From assembly GCA_016182785.1 (NCBI GenBank), contig JACPFU010000037.1, positions 1 through 40,933 on the forward strand: DNA of 40,933 nucleotides. Direction: 5' to 3'. A model generated the notes under the pieces. That model was given only the letters and a program-made list of their open reading frames with translations. It searched no databases and had not been told where the DNA came from. Below are positions 7,241 to 14,006 of the stretch, piece after piece (positions within the stretch are counted from its first letter, which is position 1; every line of letters begins with the position of its first letter). The DNA comes from Lysobacterales bacterium (GTDB lineage: Bacteria; Pseudomonadota; Gammaproteobacteria; Xanthomonadales; Ahniellaceae). The translations under genes and the position numbers were made by a program.

Positions 7241-7485
7241 ACGCGCCGCCGAAATGCTCGCGGAACCCGTCGCGCGGCTCGCGGGTGAGAGCCTGAAGCT
7301 GCGCCTCGGGCAAGCGCACCACCTTCATGCCCTGGCGAGCGGCCTCGCGCGCCAGCACCTCGGCATGCAGTTCCTGCGGAATGATCAACTCGCGCGGCAG
7401 CTGGTTCTTTCGCGCCTTGCCCTGCTTGAACATCTGCTTGCACTCCAGCAACGACGGCTCCGCCTCCGTCACCGGCACCATCACC
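7238..7485. repeat. 248-bp direct repeat, copy B
   Basis: Partner of 5431-5678, same orientation and length, about 93% identical by eye. Left boundary falls at the gene's stop codon; right boundary falls inside the coding sequence just before the MVPVTEAEPS segment. Confidence 0.85.
7239..7485 (-). pseudogene. 5'-truncated copy of the 5432-5830 gene
   Basis: The frame encodes MVPVTEAEPSLLECKQMFKQ and onward to FREHFGGA, matching the last 80 or so residues of the intact gene with several substitutions. The first 50 residues are replaced by unrelated, Arg/Ala-rich sequence. The reading frame is open, so a short product from ATG 7481 is conceivable, but it lacks the N-terminal half and its normal start. 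Confidence 0.7.
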
Positions 7486-7725
7486 CACGCGCGCGACGCA
7501 CTCGGCGCGCGCGATGACCGCTGGGTCAATCAGTTCGTGGTTCAAGACGAGTTCCTCGACTTCATCGCAGCAGGCCGGCCCGCCACGTGGCCACCCACTG
7601 CGAGCCCTTGAGCATCGCGACGGGGACGCTACCCTCGCAGGTGCACAGACTAGCCCTCTTGAAGCACCTGTGGCAGCAACTTCCCCGTCGCGATTCCCAG
7701 ACTTTTCAAAATCTCGAGGCAGGAC

Positions 7726-8637
7726 ATGGAACTTGAGGAAATGGATTCCTGGCATCGTCGACTTGCCGAACTGGCGGCGACCGAACCCGGCGCGGATTTC
7801 GGTTTGCTCTGGCTCATGTTGCACGCGCGTGTCTTCGTCGATGACCGTGGCAGTGGCTACCGCCGCTTGCCCAGCGCGGGAAAGACGATCTGGGTGGTGA
7901 ACTGTTTCATCGGCGAAGTCCACAACGGTGGCTTCCATCAGTTCTTCTCGAACTCGGCCGGCGACCACGCCGCGGAATTGCCGGCGGCATTGACCGAAGT
8001 GGGCGCGCTTTCGATGCTCGCGCTGTTTCGTCGCGCCGCCAGAATCCTGAGCAAGGACGGTGTGGTGCCCGTCGATCGCGTCCAACGCAACGACAAGCTC
8101 GACTCGATCTTCCCGGACGAGGACGACTGCTACGCCGCGTTCCACGACCTCGATGCCGAGTTCTACGCGCTTCCGCCCGCGGACCAGCCGGACCTGATGC
8201 GCTACGCCTACGACCACCGCGAGCAGCTCGATTTCACCCTCGCCGAATACGAGCGGGCGCTCGAATCCGAACCGCACCTCGCCTTTCCGGGAGACCGCCT
8301 GGCTCGGGTGCACCACGACAAGCGCACCGATGAAATCCAGCTCGAACTAGCCTCAGGCCACCGCAGCATTCCCACCCGGGAACTGCGTTCGCTCAGCATC
8401 GCGAAGCTCCCCGCATCGCGCGGCACGAGCGGCCTCGTCTATCGCCTTCAGACCAGCACAGACACCATCGACCTACCGTTCTTCGCCCGCGGCGACAGTG
8501 TTCGCAACACACCGAGCTGGAGCTTCCTCCGCATCAAGCAGACCTATCCCCTGCTGGCACTACGGGACGCACTCGCCGAGATCCGCAACCCGAATTCGAT
8601 GCAGACCTTTGAAATCTGGAGTAGATCCCAGCAATAG
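7726..8637 (+). CDS. DMP19-family (DUF4375) protein
   Basis: A 303-residue soluble protein. Start at 7726 follows AGGCAGGAC. Residues about 50-75 carry WVVNCFIGEVHNGGFHQFFS followed by an acidic AGDHAAELPAALTEVGA. This is the hallmark of the DMP19/DUF4375 fold, a helical domain first known from a DNA-mimicking Neisseria protein. Most bacterial members are uncharacterised and common near polymorphic-toxin or defence loci. The C-terminal 100 residues look like a separate alpha/beta domain of unknown role. The next gene begins 51 bp downstream on the same strand and is probably co-transcribed. Confidence 0.7.
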   Translation: MELEEMDSWHRRLAELAATEPGADFGLLWLMLHARVFVDDRGSGYRRLPSAGKTIWVVNCFIGEVHNGGFHQFFSNSAGDHAAELPAALTEVGALSMLALFRRAARILSKDGVVPVDRVQRNDKLDSIFPDEDDCYAAFHDLDAEFYALPPADQPDLMRYAYDHREQLDFTLAEYERALESEPHLAFPGDRLARVHHDKRTDEIQLELASGHRSIPTRELRSLSIAKLPASRGTSGLVYRLQTSTDTIDLPFFARGDSVRNTPSWSFLRIKQTYPLLALRDALAEIRNPNSMQTFEIWSRSQQ

Positions 8638-8688
8638 CCCCTCGTCGCTTATTCTTCATCCCACGAAGACCGTCGCACCGGAGGCATC

Positions 8689-9192
8689 ATGAGCGATCAC
8701 TTCCGAAAGTACCTAGCTTCGTTCTTCAAGCGCGAGTGGACGCTCGACGACTATCCACTGAGCTTCAGGCACCAGGAAAACCCGGATGGCCATCCAAACA
8801 TGCCGAGCTGGATCGCGATGATCTGGGGCATGCAGCTCATGGGCACGGGCCCCACGAAGGAAGCTGCGCGACTCGACCTTCAGGCACGCTTCGACGCCTA
8901 CAAGTCGGAACGACCGCTACCGCGACCCGGAACACGCGCGCCCATCCAGTTCGCCGACACCAAGGAGATCGATCGGCACGGCGACTTCGCATTCGACTTC
9001 GTGGAGCGCGTATTCGGGATAAGTCCGTTCTTCCTGTCAGACCAGAGTTCCCTCAGCGATTTCGATGGAGTGATCCCGATGGAAGAAGTCCACGCAAAGA
9101 TTCTGGCGGAGTTCGGGGTACAGGACGTTTCCAAGACAGAGCCGCTTTGGAAGTTGCTTGATCGTGCGGTAGCAGCCCGAGATAGACGCTAA
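8689..9192 (+). CDS. hypothetical protein downstream of DMP19-family gene
   Basis: A 167-residue soluble protein with a good Shine-Dalgarno (GGAGG at 8680-8684). The N-terminal half (WIAMIWGMQLMGTGPTKEAA; DLQARFDAYKSERPLPRPG) resembles a small alpha/beta domain with a trailing helix. The C-terminal half has DFAFDFVERVFGISPFFLSD and ILAEFGVQDVS. No family is assigned. Its placement after a DMP19-family gene suggests an operon of two accessory proteins, possibly an immunity or toxin-related pair, but no motif proves this. Confidence 0.6.
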   Translation: MSDHFRKYLASFFKREWTLDDYPLSFRHQENPDGHPNMPSWIAMIWGMQLMGTGPTKEAARLDLQARFDAYKSERPLPRPGTRAPIQFADTKEIDRHGDFAFDFVERVFGISPFFLSDQSSLSDFDGVIPMEEVHAKILAEFGVQDVSKTEPLWKLLDRAVAARDRR

Positions 9193-9370
9193 GCGCGGTG
9201 CGCTTCCTGCGGGGACCAAAGAGAGTCCGCGCCGCCGCCAGCGAGATCGCTCCACCTGCATTGCCTCTGCCAGCAGATCTCGGTGCGGCAGAGGCCTCCA
9301 TAAGTCCGCACAACCAACAAATGATGGATTCGTTGAAGCAAGGCGGAAACACGTGGTCACTATATCCGAG

Positions 9371-10231
9371 CTACTGATGGCCACGCGCCGCAGACTCAAG
9401 AGCTTCAGCCAAGGAGGAGAATCTCGAAGCTTCACCTGCACAGGCGAGGCGAATTCTCAGCGAAGCGCGCTTGATCCGACACCCGAGCGACTGGAGCTTG
9501 AAGCAGAGCAGTGGCAGCAAGAAGTCCTTTCCTGAAACTGCCGCCAGAGGATCTGGCAGCGAATTTACTCTCACCGTAACCCTCCTCAATTCCGCAACCA
9601 CATCAGCTTTCGAGCTCGCGCTCTCAGCCTCCCGCAATGCTGCTTGCCGCATCGTGGCAACCTTGTTTTGGTCCAATTCTGAGCGACGAGGAGCAAGACG
9701 CTCCGAGCACATGACGCCAACACCGCGCGACACAGTTGCAAACGAAGGAACAAAAACTTGACTCGTTGCGAATGCGGAAAACAGCTCGCACAGAGGCATC
9801 GTGATTGAATCCTGCCAAGACTTGTAGCCGAATCTCGTCGCTGCCTCGGCTTCAGTAACTGCGATTTCTTGTGAGAGCAGCGCGACGACAGCCTTCTCAC
9901 AAAGCAGGAGGTTTTCTACACAGTATGCGGCGTGTCGATGTAGTCCCACGACGGCAGGCACTGGATCGCCCCTAACCCACTCGAGATCTCCGTCTATGAT
10001 AAAGAGCGCGCGCCTTGCCCGATGATCATGGGCTCTTGCCACCCGAATCACTTCACTCTTGTTGCCCAGCGCGAACACGCGCGCAATCTTTATTTTCTTC
10101 CCAGTCGCGAAGTCGAGTAGAGATCGATAGAACGCTTCGTCATTGACGTCTTCGACGTACACATCAATGTCTTGCAGTTGCTCGAACAGTTTGCGAATCG
10201 CCGATCGAGCCCGACTGGGCCATCTAAGCAT
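9371..10231 (-). CDS. DUF4435 TOPRIM-like protein (AriB-like, PARIS-type defence effector)
   Basis: A 286-residue protein. The start at 10231 is chosen because it overlaps the end of the ATPase gene; a longer in-frame ORF reaches 10345 but lies inside that gene. Residues 22-40 give DIDVYVEDVNDEAFYRSLLD, with Glu27 as the likely TOPRIM glutamate, and FIIDGDLEWV gives the D-x-D pair (Asp80, Asp82). This, with the central HAAYCVENLLL block, matches DUF4435 proteins. In PARIS systems the DUF4435 protein AriB is held by the AAA ATPase AriA and released on sensing phage anti-restriction proteins, then acts as a toxic nuclease that cleaves host tRNA. Gene order and overlap here match that pairing. 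Base composition is lower in GC than neighbours, suggesting horizontal transfer. Confidence 0.7.
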   Translation of the reverse strand: MLRWPSRARSAIRKLFEQLQDIDVYVEDVNDEAFYRSLLDFATGKKIKIARVFALGNKSEVIRVARAHDHRARRALFIIDGDLEWVRGDPVPAVVGLHRHAAYCVENLLLCEKAVVALLSQEIAVTEAEAATRFGYKSWQDSITMPLCELFSAFATSQVFVPSFATVSRGVGVMCSERLAPRRSELDQNKVATMRQAALREAESASSKADVVAELRRVTVRVNSLPDPLAAVSGKDFLLPLLCFKLQSLGCRIKRASLRIRLACAGEASRFSSLAEALESAARGHQ

Positions 10232-11630
10232 GAGCAACCTCGCAGAGATTTCGGCAGGCTGCTTCGCGATCGAGAATGATCGCCGGAGAGTGAGTTGCCA
10301 ATATGAGTTGGACGTTTGGGTTTGCCTCACGAATGGCATCAACAAATCGTTCTTGCCAATCGATGTGGAGCGACAATTCTGGTTCGTCCACGATGAATAC
10401 TCCGCTCCCGATTAGATTCGGATTCAGCGATAGATGAGCGATCATCACTAGCAACTGCCGCTCTCCTGAAGACAGCGCTGTGATAGGTCGAGGCTCCGGA
10501 TTCCCCGCTAGAGCGACCGTCAGATGCCCACTAGGCGCCACTGCAACCAACTTCTTCGTCTGTGAGAAGAAGGAGTTCACCAACGACAAGAACCGAGTGA
10601 TCGGATCACGAAGGGCATTTCGATTTTCGATGTACTCATCAAGCAGAGAGAGATGCTCTAGGATTCGATCCGCTTGCGGCTTGTTGATAATCCATTCGAT
10701 GTAGTCCTTGTCAGGAATTGATAGTGCCGCACTTGCCCGTTCGTTGTGACGCCGACCGCTCTTTCGAGCCGACTGCTTTAGTTGAGAAGTTCGGTCCATC
10801 GCATCTACTATGCGTCCCATGCGTTCGAAGAAGTGAGTCAGAGCTGTCTGGATTTCAGGAACCGGAATCTTGACCCCTTCGGCCGCCCTCTCGATCTTTG
10901 TCAACTGCTCTCGATAGCGCTCGATTTCCACTTTTGAAGGCAAGCGTGCGGACGCACCAATCTCGCTAGGCTTGTATTCGAATGCCTTCGCAAAGAACTG
11001 TGCGCGGAGATTTTCGTCGAGCTGTTCCTGCGCAGCTCTAACCTCTTGCATGCGCGTAACAACCAGAAAGTTGACTTCGACCAACGCGCGCAAAGCACCA
11101 CTCCTCGAAGGATCGTCCGAGGTGTATCGCCGAGCCAACATTTCTCTGCGCCTAGCCTCATTGATGTCTTCCTGAATGGGACCGGGCGCATAAAACCGTC
11201 GATCTAGCCCCAAGAACATTGGCGTCGATATCGCTCTTATTCTTTGGAAAACCGGATGCGCCTGAATTTTGTCTTGCGTCGGAGATCTTGGTTCTTCGTG
11301 TCGACGCGCCTCCATGTACAACTCCAGTTCGGAAGTTGTCAGCTTCAAGTCAGAAGGGCCGGGAACAACGGAGAGCGTCACACCTTCTGACGACTTCTCA
11401 GCAACGACTGCATATTTTTCTTCGCCCTCATGCACAGTCGCTACAGCCTTGGAGAAGGATATGGAACCAAGGTCATCGATGTTCGGCGTGAGCAGCGCCA
11501 TCAACAGGCGCAGAGCTGAGGTCTTTCCCGATCCATTCAGGCCAATAAGAAACGTCAGGTCGTCAAAGAACTCTACGTTTATGGGAAGGTATCCGTGAAC
11601 ATTCTCGGCGCTTAGTGACGCGATCTTCAT
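10224..11630 (-). CDS. AAA ATPase partner of DUF4435 protein (AriA-like)
   Basis: A 468-residue ABC/SMC-type AAA ATPase. Start at 11630 is preferred (MKIASLSAENVHGY) with AGAGG upstream; the longer ORF start at 11690 adds an unlikely leader. Walker A is GLNGSGKT (residues 30-37), signature LSSGERQ (386-392), Walker B FIVDEPE (Asp415, Glu416) and switch motif ATHSP (445-449). Between lies a long helical/coiled-coil insertion typical of AAA_15/AAA_21 and OLD-like ATPases. The stop overlaps the DUF4435 start by a few bases. An OLD nuclease or a Septu-type ATPase is less likely because the partner is DUF4435 rather than a fused TOPRIM or HNH. Low GC relative to neighbours supports acquisition as a defence module. 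Confidence 0.75.
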   Translation of the reverse strand: MKIASLSAENVHGYLPINVEFFDDLTFLIGLNGSGKTSALRLLMALLTPNIDDLGSISFSKAVATVHEGEEKYAVVAEKSSEGVTLSVVPGPSDLKLTTSELELYMEARRHEEPRSPTQDKIQAHPVFQRIRAISTPMFLGLDRRFYAPGPIQEDINEARRREMLARRYTSDDPSRSGALRALVEVNFLVVTRMQEVRAAQEQLDENLRAQFFAKAFEYKPSEIGASARLPSKVEIERYREQLTKIERAAEGVKIPVPEIQTALTHFFERMGRIVDAMDRTSQLKQSARKSGRRHNERASAALSIPDKDYIEWIINKPQADRILEHLSLLDEYIENRNALRDPITRFLSLVNSFFSQTKKLVAVAPSGHLTVALAGNPEPRPITALSSGERQLLVMIAHLSLNPNLIGSGVFIVDEPELSLHIDWQERFVDAIREANPNVQLILATHSPAIILDREAACRNLCEVAHA

Positions 11631-11786
11631 GGCAATCTGAAACCTCTTCTGGTCATGACATCGGCTATCAGTGCTCAAGTCTAGGAGCATTCCAACGGAG
11701 ATTAGTGAGAGTCTCCGCGCGACAGGGTAGAGCGAAGTGCAGCACTGTCGAACTATGAAGCGCAGCTACCCCGTTGGTTCTACGAT

Positions 11787-12006
11787 CTATTTCCGCGATT
11801 TGACACGCGAAACCACGACTTCTCTTACCGCCAAATCATTATCGATCCCCCCGTAATCTGGCGGCCGTAGTCGTCCCATCAGGCAATGACGTGGGGCTGG
11901 TGATTGTCCTGATCGGCAGGTTGCGTAACGCGAGTTCTGGTTCGGTGCATTCGGCGAGGCCGAGCAGTGGGGTTGGGTCGTCGTCTTCGAAGGCGCGGGC
12001 GATGAA
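11787..12006 (-). pseudogene. orphan copy of the C-terminal tail of the 14007-16613 protein
   Basis: The minus-strand translation contains IARAFEDDDPTPLLGLAECT, EPELALRNLPIRTITSPTSL and PDGTTTAA, matching residues about 796-843 of the large tri-domain protein. After a frameshift near 11850 the match resumes (DNDLAVREVV) and ends at a stop at 11787. About 65 bp (11939-12005 against about 14165-14230) are identical, so the duplication or conversion is recent. No upstream domain of the large protein is present. It sits directly downstream of the lipase gene. Confidence 0.85.
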
Positions 12007-12065
12007 ACGAAACGAGGCGTGGTGGCCATCGGATGATCGAGGATGATTGGGAGCCAACCGAAGGT

Positions 12066-13046
12066 TCATGGTGCGCCTCTGCGAATTCTGAACTGCTCGT
12101 CAAAATGGAGAACCCGGGCGGCGTTGCGAATCGATTCGCGACACGCTTCATGATCTTCGTTGTGGTCGCGTAGACATTGAATGGCCTCGATCGCGGGAAC
12201 GAGATCGGCATTCGACTCGTCGGATCGGCAGGCCAGATTGTTCGCCAGCATGGCCATCGAGTGATCGGACACGAATGCGTGATCGGCGAAGTGATAGCGG
12301 TGATAGTAGGCGTCTCGATCGTACTGCCAGTGTTTCAATAGCCAGTTCCAGCGCCACGGCAGGAGGTTGCCGATGATGCGCGTCGGCTCTCCGGACTCAA
12401 ATGCGTTGTGCCAGCCCGCAATGTCGCCACGCCTCTCCCGTCGGCAGGGTCGATCGCTTCGGTGTGCGAAAATGCAGCCGAGCAATGGCGAACCGTTGAA
12501 CGACACGGCTCGGCTCTTCGAGTCCGCGTGGTATCGCCACATCGTCACCGCGAGCCCGCCGCCAAGAGAGTGCCCGGTGAAGATGATCTCCTCGTTCGGA
12601 TGGCGCTCCCTCAACTCTTCCCGAAGGCGCTTCTCCGCCAGGCGATACTGCATCCGAATCAATGGGGCGTTGCCCAGGAACCAGTCGCTGGGTTCAGTGA
12701 ACTCCGTGCCTCGATAGGCGAACACACGCTTGCTTCGCACTTCCGGGGTCGCTGCGTCGAATCGGCCATACACCACGTAGGCGAGGCCATAGTTGCGCTC
12801 ATTCGAACTCGGGAACTGCTTCAGAGGTCGGTAGGTTCTGTCTGACCGCTTCACAGTGGGCGGCCAATCTAGATAGGCAGCGAGACTGAGGGTGGCCAAG
12901 AGCGCATCCTTCCCCGCTCGCTTGGCGAGCATCGGTGAGACGTCCGCCGTGCTGCACTCGAGCTGGCTCCTGGCCGCCAGGATACTCGGCGACATGACTG
13001 TAGCGACCGTCAACAGTGCAACAACGATCCGACGCCTCAAGGTCAT
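12066..13046 (-). CDS. secreted lipase, class 3 (alpha/beta hydrolase)
   Basis: A 326-residue protein. The start at 13046 is chosen because it overlaps the upstream stop (ATGA) and begins a clean signal peptide (MTLRRRIVVALLTVATVMSP, cleavage probably after ILAA). The class 3 lipase signature is present: FAYRGTEF (strand with oxyanion loop, residues 109-116) and the nucleophile elbow FTGHSLGGG with Ser160. A plausible catalytic His lies in the HFADHAFVSDHSM segment and an Asp between. The product is probably periplasmic or secreted and acts on lipid esters. Its overlap with a membrane protein gene and position next to a cell-wall-degrading multidomain protein suggest a secreted-effector locus rather than nutrient scavenging (inference). 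Confidence 0.8.
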   Translation of the reverse strand: MTLRRRIVVALLTVATVMSPSILAARSQLECSTADVSPMLAKRAGKDALLATLSLAAYLDWPPTVKRSDRTYRPLKQFPSSNERNYGLAYVVYGRFDAATPEVRSKRVFAYRGTEFTEPSDWFLGNAPLIRMQYRLAEKRLREELRERHPNEEIIFTGHSLGGGLAVTMWRYHADSKSRAVSFNGSPLLGCIFAHRSDRPCRRERRGDIAGWHNAFESGEPTRIIGNLLPWRWNWLLKHWQYDRDAYYHRYHFADHAFVSDHSMAMLANNLACRSDESNADLVPAIEAIQCLRDHNEDHEACRESIRNAARVLHFDEQFRIRRGAP

Positions 13047-13894
13047 GGCTGCGCCTCGCTGTCCGCTTCTCCGACCACAGCAGGATCGGACTGCTCTGTG
13101 CCTTCCGGTTCGCTCTCTTCGTGCTTCAGGGCCGCACCCCCGCAAGTACTCAGATTGAAGTCTTCCGGATTCGCACGCTTGTATTTGCTCGCCACACCAA
13201 CCGCCGGGCACTCGAAGGTGTAGCGAAGGGTGTCGCTCTCATTGTTCTGGGCATCCAGCAGACGTGCCGAGAAAGAGACTTTGGCGGGCTGGTCGGACGG
13301 TTTGCATGCCCAACACGCCTCCGTCAAGGCATCGACGCGCTGGTCACCGTACCAATCCAACTTCTGATTTCGTCGCATCACCATGCGACTCGATGGTTCC
13401 ACGTCCCAGTTGATCAGAACTGCATCGCCGTTCCGATCGCGGAAGTGCAGCGATTGCACGATGCCGGTTTGGCTTTCCGGCAACGAGATCGAATGAAGCT
13501 CGACGCGATCGCTGGCGAACTGGGGCTTGTCCCACCTGGCCGCTGCGCCGGCCGCGAACGCAAAGACTGCGAATGCAGCAATCGCGATCGTTCTGCCGAT
13601 GGAGTCGACTTGCAGCACCGACTTGAAGTCCAGCGCAGACGCGGCGAAGAAGATGACTGCGAATCCGATGAGATAGTGCGGCTCGCGTGGTGCCGGATCG
13701 AGCGTGAACGCGAGCACGAGCACAAGCACCGCAAACAAGAAGCCTGCCCATCGGTCGCGGGCGCCTCTGGCCTCAGTCGACGGACCTTTCTCCGGCGTGA
13801 AGCTGCGGATGACACCCATCAGTGCGAGCAGTCCCGCAGAGATCACCAGTACATCGTTCAATTGCATCGTGCCGAACTTCGAAATCGTCTCCAT
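13043..13894 (-). CDS. four-helix membrane protein with soluble C-terminal domain (candidate immunity protein)
   Basis: A 283-residue protein starting after GAAGGATC. Four hydrophobic segments lie at about residues 13-30, 48-65, 73-90 and 98-120. A soluble C-terminal domain of about 160 residues follows, with four or more cysteines (EACWACK, TFECP, STCGG) and an acidic end. The presence of cysteines suggests a periplasmic location with disulphides. No known family recognised. It lies between the tri-domain effector-like gene (about 110 bp upstream) and the lipase gene (overlapping by ATGA), the usual place for an immunity protein, but this role is inference. Confidence 0.65.
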   Translation of the reverse strand: METISKFGTMQLNDVLVISAGLLALMGVIRSFTPEKGPSTEARGARDRWAGFLFAVLVLVLAFTLDPAPREPHYLIGFAVIFFAASALDFKSVLQVDSIGRTIAIAAFAVFAFAAGAAARWDKPQFASDRVELHSISLPESQTGIVQSLHFRDRNGDAVLINWDVEPSSRMVMRRNQKLDWYGDQRVDALTEACWACKPSDQPAKVSFSARLLDAQNNESDTLRYTFECPAVGVASKYKRANPEDFNLSTCGGAALKHEESEPEGTEQSDPAVVGEADSEAQP

Positions 13895-14006
13895 GATCCT
13901 TCGCCTTGTGGGACCAGTTACGCGACCACCGCATCAGCGTTGGGCGGTATTGCCCGACGCTGAACCACTCTTCCCGTTCGTGCTTGGCAACCGATGCGAT
14001 GCACAC

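Noticed and set aside
7488..7610. Minus-strand frame with VEELVLNHELIDPAVIARAE as a further gene remnant
   Set aside because: Only about 25 plausible residues and no family resemblance; not enough to support a call.
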